Shown: positions 1 to 9,752, numbered from the stretch's first letter. The stretch: 64,000 nt of DNA from Streptomyces sp. NBRC 110611 (GCF_001590865.1 NZ_BBUY01000005.1:1-64000); one strand, 5' to 3'. The notes: generated from the sequence alone by a model not told the origin. Numbers and translations: made by a program.

Positions 1-288
1 ATGGTCGTCCCAGACCTTCTCCGCGAGTGTCCTACCCATCGCTTTCCCTCCGCGTACGGAACATTCCTGTCACACTCGGCGAGGCTAGGTACCGGCCTCC
101 CTGTACTGTCCTTGATCGGTCCTCGCCCCACCCGGAACGCCCGAGGTGCCGATCCGGCACCTCTCGACGGGGGTTGCGATTCAGGTTGCCCTGTGTTTCC
201 GTTTGAAAAGCCATCCGGCGCGCCACGCCAATTTTTCTCGTTCGATACTTCTGCACTTCTGCACTATCGAGATACCGGGGGAGTCGTC

Positions 289-3200
289 ATGACGGAGAGC
301 GTCGAACCCTTTCCACTGACCGATCTGCAGCATGCGTATGTCGTGGGCGAGTTGGGCGGAGCGGATGATCCGGCGCCGGCCCTCCTCTGCCAGGAGTACG
401 CATTCGGGCCCGGTGTCACCCCTGATCAGCGGCGGCTCGTCGAGGCCCTGGCGAGACTCCGGGAAACCCACCCGGCGCTGCGCCTTCGCATGCGCCCCGA
501 GGGCGTGCAGGATTACGCCCCGGCCGGCTCCGAAGAAAATCCACTGGTATCCACCAGCGACCTGACGGGGCACTCGGCGGAAAGCGCCCTGAACATCCTC
601 CAGGAATTACGTTCAGCGCTTCCCTTTGATATCCCTCCGCACACTGCGGGGTGCCCCTTTCTGATCCGTCTGGTACTGCTTCCCGACGGCACCTCGCACC
701 TGCAGATCGCACTGCGGCTCACCGTATTCGACGGGACCACCACTCCGCGTTTCTTCACCGAGCTCGGCCGGTGCTACGCGGACCCCGGCCACCGGCCGAA
801 ATCCTCCGCGCAGTCCTTCCACGGATTTGTCGATGAGCGGAGACGCGCCAAGGACACCGAGGCATACCAGGCCGCCGCGCGGTACTGGCATACGCGAGTG
901 GAAACCCTGCCGCCCGCGTTCGAGCTGCCACGTCGCGCCGCCGGAGATACCGCGGCGGCGACGTCGCCGCTGCTGCTGCGACGTGCTCATCGACTGGATC
1001 CGGAGACCTGGCAGGCGTTTCAGCGGAACGCCGCGGCGATGCGGATGTCGCCGAGCGCCGCGCTGTTCTGCCTCTACACCGACTGCCTGCTGCGCTGGTC
1101 CGGTGGACGCGGCGGCACTCTCACCGTGCTCACCTCCCAGCGGACGCCGGAGACCGGCCCGGACGGGCGCCCGGGCGGCGAGCCGTTCTGGGGATGCGCC
1201 TCGAACACCGTACTGGTCGGCGTCGACGCCGGGGAGGGCTCCTTCGCGGAGCGCGGCCGGGCCCGCATGGCGGTGGCCTACACCGACTTCGCCGCGGCCG
1301 CGGTCTCCGGTGTGGAAGTCGGCAGAGCGGTGAACCGACGCACCGGGCACACCGGCAACCCCGCGCCTGTCGTGTTCAGTTCGGCCCTCGGCCTGGCAAG
1401 CGGCTCACCCCATGACTACCTGCTCCCGCTGCCCGGCGCGAAGCTCGTGCACAGCGCCCTGAGCACGCCGACCGTGCAGCTCGACCACCAGGTGTACGAG
1501 GAGGAGGGCGGGCTGGTCTGCAACTTCGACCACGCCGCCGCCGCTTACCCCGACGGTCTCGTCGACGACCTGGCCGAGCACCACCGGACTCGGCTGCTGG
1601 CGCTCGCCGGTGACCTCGCGGAGTGGAGCCGGACCGAGCCCAGCCCGCTGCCGGAACGCCAGCTCACCGACCGGCGCAGCGCCAACGCGACCGGATCATC
1701 GCTGCCCGAGGGCGCGCTCCACTCGTTCGTGCTGGAGGCCTTCGCCCGACGGCCCGCCGCCCCCGCCGTGCTGACCCGGAGCCGGTGCCTGGACCGGCGC
1801 GAGATCGACCGGCGCTCCCGGACGCTGGCCGCGCGACTGCGCCGGGCCGGAGTCGGCCGGGACCCGGAGCGCACCGACCTGGTGGCCGTGCGGCTGCCGA
1901 AGTCCCCGGAGCAGATCATCGCCGTCCTGGGCGTCCTGCGGGCCGGGGCCGCGTACCTGCCGATGGCGCCGAGCTGGCCCGCCGCGCGCGTCGAAGCGGT
2001 GCTCGAGCAGAGCGGGGCGGTGGCGCTGGTGGGGGATGCGGACGGCTGCGGGACTCGGGTGGCGGTGCTCCCGGTACCGGCGGACACCGCGGAACCGGAA
2101 GCGGAAGCGGCCGAGGGGCCGGAGGGTGCCGGGGCGTACGCGGCAGCCGACCCGGACCGCACCGCGTACGTCATCTACACCTCCGGGTCCACCGGCACCC
2201 CGAAGGGCGTGGTGCTCTCCCACCGGTCCGCCGTCAATACCCTGCGCGACCTGACCCGGCGCTTCGGGCTCACGCAGGAGGACCGGGTGCTCGCCGTCTC
2301 GTCACTCGCCTTCGATCTCTCGGTCTTCGACATCTTCGGCCTTCTCGGCGCCGGCGGATCCGTGATCATCCCCGAGGACGGCGGCGCGCCGGACCCCGAG
2401 GCGTGGGGCGCACTGTGCCGACGGCACGGCGCCACGGTGTGGAACTCGGTGCCCGCACTGCTCGATCTCACCCTCGAGTACCTCGGCGGCCGTGCGGCGG
2501 AGCTCCTCGGCTCGCTGCGGCTGATCATGCTGAGCGGCGACTGGGTACCGTTGCCGCTGCTGGAGCGGATCGCCCAGGTCTGCCCCGGCGCCAGGGTCGT
2601 CGCCCTGGGCGGTGCCACCGAGGCCGCCATCTGGTCCACCTGCTTCTGGACCGAGGAGCAGCCGGCCGGCTGGTCGAGCGTGCCGTACGGATATCCGCTC
2701 GCCAACCAGACCCTGCACGTGCTCGACGCGGACCTCGTCGACGTGCCCACCTGGGTACCCGGAGACCTGTACATCGGCGGGGCCGGTGTGGCCACCGGCT
2801 ACCACCATGCCCCGGGCCTGGAGAAGGCGGCCTTCGTGCGGCACCCCGCGACCGGGGAGCGGCTCTACCGGACCGGTGACCGGGCCCGCTACCGGCCCGG
2901 CGGCATCCTGGAGTTCCTCGGGCGCCAGGACGACCAGGTGAAGGTCGGCGGGCACCGGATCGAACTGGGCGAGCTGGAGGCGCGGTTGGCCGCCCGGCCG
3001 GAGGTGGGCAGGGCCGTGGCAGTGGTGGCGGGCAGCGGGTCCCAGCCGTATCTCGTGGCGTTCGTGAGCCCGGCTCCCGGCGCGCGGCCCGACCCGGACC
3101 GGCTGCGCGCGGCGCTCGCGGCCGAGCTGCCCTCGTATATGGTCCCGGCCAGGGTCGTCGCGGTCGACGCGATCCCGCTCGGCGCCAACGGCAAGGTCGA

Positions 3201-4368
3201 CCGGCACGCGCTGCTGGAGCAGTCGCCCCGCTCGCGGGCGACGCGGGCCCCGGCGGACGGTGTCCCACCGCGCACCGCCGCCGAGGCCACCCTGCTCGGG
3301 CTGTGGCGCGAACTGCTGGGCCCGGCCCCCCGCGGCGTCACCGACGACTTCTTCGCACTCGGCGGCAACTCCCTGGTGGCGGTACGCCTGTTCCACCGCA
3401 TCGGCGAGGCTTTCGGCACCTCGCTGCCGCTGGGCACGCTGATGCGCGCACGGACCATCGCCGCCCAGGCGAAGGAGCTGGCGGCGGCAGCCGCGGCCGG
3501 TGGTTCCGCGGGCACCGGCTCCGAGCTGATCGCCCTGCGCGGCGGCGCGGGCGACGGCGACCTGCTGGTGCTGGTGCACCCGGTGGGCGGCGAGGTCCTC
3601 TGCTACCAGGAGCTGCTGCACGCCCTCGGCGCGGACCCGCGGTCCGCCGGAGCGCCCGTGTACGGGCTGCGGGCGCTGGGCCTGCTGCCGGGTGAACCGC
3701 TCGCCGGGAGCCTCGTGGAGATGGCGGCCGGCTATCGCGACCGCCTGCTGGACGAGCTGCCGGCCGGCCGGATCCACCTGGCGGGCTGGTCCATGGGAGG
3801 GACGGTGGCCGTGCAGCTGGCCGAGCTGCTGGCGGCGGCGGGCCGCCCGGCGGCCTCGGTGACCACGGTCGACGCCTTCACCGGAGCTCTCGCCGGTGCG
3901 CCGGCCGGGGAGCGTGAGCGGGCGGCCGGCTTCTTCTCGGACCTGACGGGGGGCGCCGATGTCGGCCCGCTGGTGCCGGAGCGGGCGCCAGGGACGGACC
4001 GGACGTCCTGGCTGTGCGAGACCGAGGCGGCCCTGCTCGCGGCGGGGTTGTTGCCACGCTCCATGGGCGGCGCGGAGCTGGACCGGATCTATACCGTCTA
4101 CGCGAACAACTCCGCGATCCTGGCCGCCCATCGGGCCGACGGCAGGGCGGTCCGCGACCGGCTGACGATGGTCCGGGCGCGCGGCACGGGGCGCGATGTC
4201 TTCGCCGGGCTGATTCCGCTCGACGAGGCTCTGGGCGGCGGTACGGAGGGCCGGGGCGGGTCACGGCCGGTCTGGTTCGACGGTGTGGACCACCACTCCG
4301 TGATCGTCGGCGAGTCCGCCCGGACGCTGGCCGGGCTGCTGGCCGGGCGACTGGCGGGCCGGCGGTAG
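289..4368 (+). CDS. Single-module NRPS: cyclization-like, cysteine-type A, PCP, thioesterase
   Basis: The 1359-residue protein has four domains. An N-terminal domain of cyclization type (FPLTDLQHAY near residue 8, PVVFSSALG, STPTVQLDHQVYE) is followed by an adenylation domain (TSGSTGTPKG near 630, GKVDRHAL near 967), a carrier (GGNSLV near 1024) and a thioesterase (GWSMGG near 1165, final DHHSV near 1334). My hand-read specificity code is D-L-F-N-M-S-L-I-W-K, close to cysteine codes. The cyclization DxxxxD motif appears as RLTVFDG, so the first Asp is missing. The start is ATG 289, behind GGGGGAG; the frame is also open upstream to base 1 but has no ribosome site there. A TTA leucine codon at 607-609 suggests bldA-dependent translation. 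A thiazoline-forming or Cys-loading enzyme is inferred; the product is unknown, and partner genes would lie upstream of the window. Confidence 0.88.
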   Translation: MTESVEPFPLTDLQHAYVVGELGGADDPAPALLCQEYAFGPGVTPDQRRLVEALARLRETHPALRLRMRPEGVQDYAPAGSEENPLVSTSDLTGHSAESALNILQELRSALPFDIPPHTAGCPFLIRLVLLPDGTSHLQIALRLTVFDGTTTPRFFTELGRCYADPGHRPKSSAQSFHGFVDERRRAKDTEAYQAAARYWHTRVETLPPAFELPRRAAGDTAAATSPLLLRRAHRLDPETWQAFQRNAAAMRMSPSAALFCLYTDCLLRWSGGRGGTLTVLTSQRTPETGPDGRPGGEPFWGCASNTVLVGVDAGEGSFAERGRARMAVAYTDFAAAAVSGVEVGRAVNRRTGHTGNPAPVVFSSALGLASGSPHDYLLPLPGAKLVHSALSTPTVQLDHQVYEEEGGLVCNFDHAAAAYPDGLVDDLAEHHRTRLLALAGDLAEWSRTEPSPLPERQLTDRRSANATGSSLPEGALHSFVLEAFARRPAAPAVLTRSRCLDRREIDRRSRTLAARLRRAGVGRDPERTDLVAVRLPKSPEQIIAVLGVLRAGAAYLPMAPSWPAARVEAVLEQSGAVALVGDADGCGTRVAVLPVPADTAEPEAEAAEGPEGAGAYAAADPDRTAYVIYTSGSTGTPKGVVLSHRSAVNTLRDLTRRFGLTQEDRVLAVSSLAFDLSVFDIFGLLGAGGSVIIPEDGGAPDPEAWGALCRRHGATVWNSVPALLDLTLEYLGGRAAELLGSLRLIMLSGDWVPLPLLERIAQVCPGARVVALGGATEAAIWSTCFWTEEQPAGWSSVPYGYPLANQTLHVLDADLVDVPTWVPGDLYIGGAGVATGYHHAPGLEKAAFVRHPATGERLYRTGDRARYRPGGILEFLGRQDDQVKVGGHRIELGELEARLAARPEVGRAVAVVAGSGSQPYLVAFVSPAPGARPDPDRLRAALAAELPSYMVPARVVAVDAIPLGANGKVDRHALLEQSPRSRATRAPADGVPPRTAAEATLLGLWRELLGPAPRGVTDDFFALGGNSLVAVRLFHRIGEAFGTSLPLGTLMRARTIAAQAKELAAAAAAGGSAGTGSELIALRGGAGDGDLLVLVHPVGGEVLCYQELLHALGADPRSAGAPVYGLRALGLLPGEPLAGSLVEMAAGYRDRLLDELPAGRIHLAGWSMGGTVAVQLAELLAAAGRPAASVTTVDAFTGALAGAPAGERERAAGFFSDLTGGADVGPLVPERAPGTDRTSWLCETEAALLAAGLLPRSMGGAELDRIYTVYANNSAILAAHRADGRAVRDRLTMVRARGTGRDVFAGLIPLDEALGGGTEGRGGSRPVWFDGVDHHSVIVGESARTLAGLLAGRLAGRR

Positions 4369-4423
4369 CGCGACGCCGCCCGGGCGGATCGAGCTGCACC
4401 GGGCGGCACCTTCGATTTCTGCG

Positions 4424-4469
4424 GAGTGGGTCCGGTGCCGGAGCGCCGCCCCGGGCACCGGACCCACTC
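4424..4469. terminator. Strong hairpin between convergent genes
   Basis: Perfect 16-bp inverted arms (gagtgggtccggtgcc and its complement) flank a 14-base loop, 55 bases after the NRPS stop and 69 bases beyond the stop of the convergent secreted-protein gene. It probably terminates transcription in both directions. Confidence 0.8.
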
Positions 4470-4537
4470 CCCTTTTCCGGGTTTCCGTTGTTGCGTTGTT
4501 GCGTTGTTTCCGTTGTCTCGGTGTTGCGTTGGTTCCG

Positions 4538-4813
4538 TTACTTACCCATGCCGACGCTGTTGTTGCAGCCCATGCTCGAGCCGATCCCGGTGTGCTGCGC
4601 ACCCGGAGCACCCTCGCCGTTGAGCGCGTTGCCCAACAGGCCGTTGAGGATGCCGACTTCACCGAGGACGTCGACGTTCAGGTCGTGCGACCGGCATGAG
4701 CTGCCGGACTTGATGGACGAGCCGTGGCCGTCGGCATAGGCGGTGCCGGCGCCAAGGAAGGTGACACTGCCGAGAGCGGTGACCACAACGGCAGCCGTAC
4801 GAAGCTTGCTCAT
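4538..4813 (-). CDS. Small secreted protein, unknown role
   Basis: This is a 91-residue protein with a clear signal peptide (basic MSKLR, hydrophobic core, cleavage probably after AYA near residue 27). The mature part is about 64 residues, rich in Gly, Asn and Leu, with only two cysteines (SSCRSH and MGCNN), which could form one disulfide. GGAG lies 8 bases before the ATG. Its size and make-up resemble the small surface proteins of Streptomyces aerial hyphae, but I cannot see a chaplin or rodlin signature, so I leave the function open. It is convergent with the NRPS gene. Confidence 0.72.
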   Translation of the reverse strand: MSKLRTAAVVVTALGSVTFLGAGTAYADGHGSSIKSGSSCRSHDLNVDVLGEVGILNGLLGNALNGEGAPGAQHTGIGSSMGCNNSVGMGK

Positions 4814-5025
4814 TTTCCCATCTCCGGAGGTTGAACGATTGCGATCGGTAGTCGATCGACTTCATGTGGTTACTGAAGGCTAATACGACATATCTCACAA
4901 TCAGTCAGCGACGCGCCGAAATGTCTGCGATGTCCTCTCTGTGGCGCGACGTTCCCACTCACGCCCACGGCCGTGACCTCCCCACTACCACCCCGCCCCT
5001 TGGACAGCCGGTCTCCGCGGCGGAG

Positions 5026-5034
5026 TTATCCACA
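5026..5034 (+). promoter_or_regulatory. Perfect DnaA-box sequence
   Basis: TTATCCACA occurs 40 bases before the recQ start, in a 261-base divergent intergenic region. It matches the DnaA-box consensus. One isolated box may be chance, but other boxes occur at 23828-23850 and 41972-42006. Confidence 0.35.
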
Positions 5035-5074
5035 GGGGCCACAGGGGAGGGCGTGGAGCTCGTAGGCTTCTGGA

Positions 5075-7108
5075 ATGGCTCTGGCGGACGTGGAAGTGGT
5101 CGTGGACATGGATGTGGAAGACGCTCCGGGGACGAGCGAGGCGGTGCAGGTGCTGCGCCGGGTCTTCGGGTACGACGCGTTCCGCGGCAGTCAGCAGGAG
5201 ATCATCGAGCACGTCATAGGGGGCGGGGACGCGGTCGTCCTGATGCCGACCGGTGGCGGCAAGTCGCTCTGCTACCAGATTCCCGCGCTGGCCAGGAGCG
5301 GTGTCGGCGTGGTGATCTCGCCGCTGATCGCATTGATGCAGGACCAGGTCGACGCGTTGCGCGCGCTGGGTGTGCGGGCCGGCTTCCTGAATTCGACACA
5401 GGATCTGGAGGAGCGGCGGCTGGTCGAGGCCGAGTTCCTGGCCGGGGAGCTGGATCTGCTGTATCTGGCACCGGAGCGGCTGCGGGTCGAGCAGACGCTG
5501 AGCCTGCTGGACCGCGGCAAGGTCTCGCTCTTCGCGATCGACGAGGCACACTGTGTCGCACAGTGGGGGCACGACTTCCGGCCCGACTACCTGGCGCTGT
5601 CGATGCTGCACGAGCGCTGGCCCGAGGTGCCGCGCATCGCGCTGACCGCCACCGCGACCGAGGCCACCCATACCGAGATCACCAACCGGCTGCGGATGGC
5701 GGACGCCCGGCACTTCGTGGCCAGCTTCGACCGGCCGAACATCCAGTACCGGATCGCGGCGAAGAGCGAGCCGAAGAAGCAGCTGCTGGAGCTGCTGCGC
5801 GGGGAGCACGCCGGGGAGGCGGGGATCGTCTACTGCCTGTCGCGGGCGTCGGTGGAGAAGACCGCGCAGTTCCTCGTGGACAACGGGATCCCCGCGGTGC
5901 CGTACCACGCGGGGCTCGACGCCGGCACCCGTGCGCGGAACCAGGCGCGCTTCCTGCGGGAGGACGGGCTGGTCGTGGTCGCCACGATCGCGTTCGGGAT
6001 GGGGATCGACAAGCCGGATGTGCGGTTCGTGGCGCATCTGGATCTGCCGAAGTCCGTGGAGGGCTACTACCAGGAGACCGGACGCGCGGGACGGGACGGC
6101 CTGCCGTCGACGGCCTGGCTGGCGTACGGGCTCCAGGACGTGGTGCAGCAGCGGAAGCTGATCGACGGGTCGGAGGGGGACGAGGCGCACCGGCGGCGGC
6201 TGTCGGCCCATCTCGACGCGATGCTGGCGCTGTGCGAGACGGTGCAGTGCCGGCGGGTCCGGCTGCTGGCCTACTTCGGCCAGGAGAGCAGTGCGTGCGG
6301 CAACTGCGATACGTGCCTGACCCCGCCGCAGACCTGGGACGGCACGGTCGCCGCGCAGAAGCTGCTGTCGACGGTCGTACGGCTCCAGCGCGAGCGGGGG
6401 CAGAAGTTCGGGGCCGGGCAGATCATCGACATCCTCCTGGGGAAGAAGACCGCGAAGGTCATCCAGTTCGATCACGACGCGCTGAGCGTCTTCGGGGTGG
6501 GCGCCGACCTTCGGGAGGCCGAATGGCGGGGCGTGGTAAGGCAGTTGCTGGCGCAGGGCCTGCTCGCCGTCGAGGGTGAGTACGGCACGCTGGTGCTCAC
6601 CGAGACCAGCGGCGAGGTGCTGCGCGGTGCGCGCGAGGTGCCGATGCGCCGGGAGCCGGAGAAGGCGGCGCGCGCGGCCAAGGCGCAGGCGAAGGCGAAG
6701 GGCAAGCGGGCGCCGGTGGACCTGCCCGAGGAGGCCCGGCCGGTCTTCGAGGCGCTGCGCGGCTGGCGGGCCCGTACCGCCAAGGAGCAGGGCGTGCCCG
6801 CGTATGTGATCTTCCACGATGCGACGCTGCGGGAGATCGCCATGCTCCGGCCGACGACGACGGCCGAGCTGGGCACGGTCAACGGGGTCGGCGAGAACAA
6901 GCTGGTGAAGTACGGGCAGCCGATCCTGGACGTACTGGCGGGAAGGGAGCACGGCGGCGGAGAAGGAGACGGAGACGGAGGAGGAGCAGCAGCGGGCGGA
7001 GGCGCGGGGGACGGAAGCGGAGCCGGTGCCTCGGCGGGTGAGGACGAAGCGCTGCCGGAGCCGCCGGACGACCTGGCTCCGGACGACCTGGACGCCATCG
7101 ACTGGTGA
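5075..7108 (+). CDS. recQ: ATP-dependent DNA helicase RecQ
   Basis: This 677-residue SF2 helicase unwinds DNA 3' to 5' in recombination and fork repair. Motif I is MPTGGGKSLCYQIP near residue 55 and the DEAH box is AIDEAHCVAQWGHDF near 150. QETGRAGRDG marks motif VI. The zinc-binding cysteines (CRRVRLL, then ACGNCDTC) lie near 390-413, followed by a winged helix. An HRDC domain occupies roughly 550-625 (ELGTVNGVGENKLVKYG). The C-terminus is a Gly/Glu/Asp-rich low-complexity tail. The ATG has no close ribosome site; the nearest GGAG is about 16 bases upstream, so a start a few codons downstream is possible. It is divergent from the small secreted-protein gene. Confidence 0.93.
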   Translation: MALADVEVVVDMDVEDAPGTSEAVQVLRRVFGYDAFRGSQQEIIEHVIGGGDAVVLMPTGGGKSLCYQIPALARSGVGVVISPLIALMQDQVDALRALGVRAGFLNSTQDLEERRLVEAEFLAGELDLLYLAPERLRVEQTLSLLDRGKVSLFAIDEAHCVAQWGHDFRPDYLALSMLHERWPEVPRIALTATATEATHTEITNRLRMADARHFVASFDRPNIQYRIAAKSEPKKQLLELLRGEHAGEAGIVYCLSRASVEKTAQFLVDNGIPAVPYHAGLDAGTRARNQARFLREDGLVVVATIAFGMGIDKPDVRFVAHLDLPKSVEGYYQETGRAGRDGLPSTAWLAYGLQDVVQQRKLIDGSEGDEAHRRRLSAHLDAMLALCETVQCRRVRLLAYFGQESSACGNCDTCLTPPQTWDGTVAAQKLLSTVVRLQRERGQKFGAGQIIDILLGKKTAKVIQFDHDALSVFGVGADLREAEWRGVVRQLLAQGLLAVEGEYGTLVLTETSGEVLRGAREVPMRREPEKAARAAKAQAKAKGKRAPVDLPEEARPVFEALRGWRARTAKEQGVPAYVIFHDATLREIAMLRPTTTAELGTVNGVGENKLVKYGQPILDVLAGREHGGGEGDGDGGGAAAGGGAGDGSGAGASAGEDEALPEPPDDLAPDDLDAIDW

Positions 7109-7164
7109 GTGCCGAGTGGTGAGTCCCGAGCGCCTGCGGTGAGCCGGGGGTGAGTGCCCTCGGG

Positions 7165-8445
7165 TCACGGCGGGGCGGCGGAGGAGCCGTGCGCCAGGTA
7201 CAGGGTGGCGCGGGCGCCGCCGTCCGGGGCGTTGGAGAAGCACAGGTCGATACCGAGGACGGCGGCCTGGCCGACGGCGATGGTCAGGCCCAGGCCGTGC
7301 CCCTTGCCGCGGCCGGGTGCGTCGGTGCGGAAGCGCCGTGGGCCGTGGTGCAGCAGATCGTCGGGGTAGCCGGGGCCGTGGTCACGTACCTCGACGGTGG
7401 GGAGACCGCCGGGCGGGGCGTCGACGGTGACGACGACCGGCGGCCGGCCGTGCCGGTGGGCGTTGAGGACGAGGTTGCCGACGATGCGGTCGAGGCGCCG
7501 CCGGTCCGTTTCGACGACGGTCTCGGAGACGATCCGTACCTCGGTGTCGAGGCCGGTGGCGCGCACCGCGCGCTCGATCAGCGCCCCCAGTTCGTACGCG
7601 CCGAAGTCGGCGCGCTCGGTGCCGGAGTCCAGCCGGGAGATCTCCAGCAGGTCCTCGGTGAGGCGGTGCAGCGCCCGCAGCCGGTCGATGATCATCTCCT
7701 TGGGCCGTCCCTCCGGGAGCAGCTCGGCCGCGGCGAGGGTGCCGGTGAGCGGCGTACGGAGCTCATGGGCGACGTCGGCGGTGAAGCGCTGCTCGGCCTG
7801 CAAGCGGCTCTGCAGGGAGCCGGCCACGGAGTCCAGGGCCGCGGCCACCGCCGCCACCTCGTCCTGCCCCGCCGGACCGCGGCCCGGTCGCCGCAGGTCC
7901 TCCCCGTCGCCGACCCGGGCGTCCAGATCCCCGGCCGTGATCCGGCGCGCCACCGCCGCCGTGGTGGCCAGCCGGCGGCTCATGCGGTGGGCCAGGAGCA
8001 GCCCGGCGAGGGTGACGGCCGTGGCGGCGAGCACGGCCGAGCCCAGGATGACGGTGTCGAGCTCCTCCAGGGAGTGCCGGGTATTGGCGTACGAGTGCCA
8101 GACGGCCAGCACCCGGCCGCCGGCGGGCGCCGCCGCCCACATGACGGGCCGGTCCCGGTACGTACCGACCATCGTGCCGCGCTGCCCGGAGCGCACCAAC
8201 CGGCCCAGTCCGGCGGGCAGTTCGGCCGGATCGAGCAGGGGGTTGACGCCCTCGCGCGAGGTGCCGTACTCGAAGGCGTCCAGCGCGGTATCGAGGTTCT
8301 CGCGGGTCTCCTTGCGGATGTCGGCGACGATGTGCCGGGCCACCTCGTTGTGCACGAGGACGCCGAACACGGCGGCGACCGCGCAGCTCACCGCCATCAC
8401 GGTCAGCGCGATCTTCCAGCGGACGGAGACCGCCGGGAACCTCAT
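7165..8445 (-). CDS. Two-component sensor histidine kinase, partner unknown
   Basis: This 426-residue membrane sensor has one helix at about 12-32, an extracytoplasmic domain of about 100 residues, a second helix near 131-152, HAMP, and a HisKA domain with the phospho-acceptor His227 (FTADVAHELRTPLTG). The ATPase boxes are NLVLNAHRHG, RDHGPGYP and GHGLGLTIA. The ATG overlaps the stop of the upstream lipoprotein gene (ATGA), so the two are probably translationally coupled. A lipoprotein next to a sensor kinase resembles the CseA/CseC envelope-stress pair, but no response regulator is adjacent on either side, so the partner must be encoded elsewhere. Confidence 0.88.
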   Translation of the reverse strand: MRFPAVSVRWKIALTVMAVSCAVAAVFGVLVHNEVARHIVADIRKETRENLDTALDAFEYGTSREGVNPLLDPAELPAGLGRLVRSGQRGTMVGTYRDRPVMWAAAPAGGRVLAVWHSYANTRHSLEELDTVILGSAVLAATAVTLAGLLLAHRMSRRLATTAAVARRITAGDLDARVGDGEDLRRPGRGPAGQDEVAAVAAALDSVAGSLQSRLQAEQRFTADVAHELRTPLTGTLAAAELLPEGRPKEMIIDRLRALHRLTEDLLEISRLDSGTERADFGAYELGALIERAVRATGLDTEVRIVSETVVETDRRRLDRIVGNLVLNAHRHGRPPVVVTVDAPPGGLPTVEVRDHGPGYPDDLLHHGPRRFRTDAPGRGKGHGLGLTIAVGQAAVLGIDLCFSNAPDGGARATLYLAHGSSAAPP

Positions 8446-9134
8446 GGGCCGCCGCCGGCCGGACCGCCGCCGGCCGGACCGCCGCCGGACGGACCGCCAC
8501 CGGCCGGCCGGGTCCCGCGCACCTGCCGAGTCAGGTGCTTGCGGGGATCGTCGAGCGTGAGGTCCCACAGGGCCATCGAGTCGCCGTCCCAGACGTAGTC
8601 GGTGACGGCGACATAGCGCGGGTCCTTGGTGGGCTCCCGGACGGAGAGGTGCCCGGCCGCCAGCTCGACCCCGGCCAGCACCGCGCGCAGCACCAGCACC
8701 CGGGTCACCACGGCGTGCTGGACGCTGTAGACGCGCAGCTCGCTGTTGCGGGGGTCGAGGTCGACGGCGGTGATCAGATCCGGCTTGCCGTCACCCGTCA
8801 GGTCGTGCAGTACGGGGCGGCGTACCGCCTTGGGGGCGGGCGGCCGCCGCCCCTCCGCGGTGAGGTCCGCGGCGACGACGGCGAGCGGGTCCGCGTCCGC
8901 CATGCTGCCGCTGGGGACGCGCGGCACGCCCCGTACCGGCTTGCGGGCGGTCGGGCTGTCCTCCCGGGCGAGCGGGGCGGGCGACGAGCCCGGCCACAGC
9001 GCGAGCGGCGCCTTGACGTCCCTGGCGCGCCCGTCGCTCTCCAGCCCCTCCGGACCGGCACAGGCGGCGAGGAGCGGGAGCAGCGGGAGGGACAGGAGGG
9101 GCAGGAGAACCAGGAGGCACGGGGACCGTCGCAT
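8442..9134 (-). CDS. Lipoprotein with FG-GAP-like motif, CseA-like context
   Basis: This 230-residue lipoprotein has a lipobox (LLAAC) with lipidated Cys25. A single calcium-type repeat, DLTGDGKPDLITAVDLD, is seen near residue 100; homologous repeats bind metal or form propeller blades. The C-terminus ends in four G-G-G-P blocks built from a 15-bp DNA repeat that runs into the kinase start and could vary in length. I chose the ATG at 9134 because it gives a clean signal sequence; GGAGG lies 13 bases upstream. The 4-base overlap with the kinase gene suggests that the lipoprotein tunes that sensor, which is an inference from context. Confidence 0.75.
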   Translation of the reverse strand: MRRSPCLLVLLPLLSLPLLPLLAACAGPEGLESDGRARDVKAPLALWPGSSPAPLAREDSPTARKPVRGVPRVPSGSMADADPLAVVAADLTAEGRRPPAPKAVRRPVLHDLTGDGKPDLITAVDLDPRNSELRVYSVQHAVVTRVLVLRAVLAGVELAAGHLSVREPTKDPRYVAVTDYVWDGDSMALWDLTLDDPRKHLTRQVRGTRPAGGGPSGGGPAGGGPAGGGP

Positions 9135-9402
9135 CTCGTCGCCACCGCCTCCGTCGTCGTCGCGCCCACGCCCGTACGGCCACACCTCCGCACCTCCGCA
9201 CACCCACACACCCGCATATCCGCACACCCGTACGGTCATTCGGCCCGGAGCTTCATCGTCAGGAGGCTTCGTCACAGGGCCGATCGCAGAGATCTTGCTG
9301 ACTGTTACACAACATATGGGTGGCCGTTAAGGACGCTCCGTACCGTGGTGTGCCGTAACTCACCCCTATGGCGGCGAGCGCCGCCCCCGACGAGGAGCAC
9401 CC

Positions 9403-9693
9403 ATGCGGGCCCAGCGCCGCCACATGATCCGTACCGCCACCGTCGCGACCGGTGCGCTGGCCGTCCTGCTGCTTCCCGCAGGTGCCGCCTCCGCCGCCGA
9501 CACCGCCGCGCACACGGAGAGCCGGACGTCGATCATGCTGCCCGACAACGGGCTGGCCGGACTGGCCGAGAAGGCCGGCCAGCTGCCCAAGGCCGGACTG
9601 ATCGGTGGCGCGGGCGCGCTGGGCGTGGCCGGTGCGGTCGTCGCCGTGCAGCGCCGGCGGCAGAGCGGCCACAGCAGCGGCCATCAGGCCTGA
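9403..9693 (+). CDS. Small exported protein with C-terminal membrane segment
   Basis: The 96-residue protein has an N-terminal signal peptide ending near AASAA (residue 31), a short polar middle, then a Gly/Ala-rich hydrophobic stretch (about 66-82) followed by a basic tail, QRRRQ. This layout resembles small cell-surface proteins anchored by a C-terminal helix. There is no LPxTG, although LPDNG occurs in the middle. GAGGAG lies 6-7 bases before the ATG. It is transcribed away from the lipoprotein gene. I do not recognise the family. Confidence 0.65.
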   Translation: MRAQRRHMIRTATVATGALAVLLLPAGAASAADTAAHTESRTSIMLPDNGLAGLAEKAGQLPKAGLIGGAGALGVAGAVVAVQRRRQSGHSSGHQA

Positions 9694-9752
9694 GCGGCCC
9701 GCCGCCGAGCCCCCTGCTTCCCTGCTTCGCCCCCACTCTCCCCTGCTCCTCC

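Noticed and set aside
1..288. In-frame extension of the NRPS to base 1
   Set aside because: The extra 96 residues lack any domain, and the ribosome site GGGGGAG precedes ATG 289.
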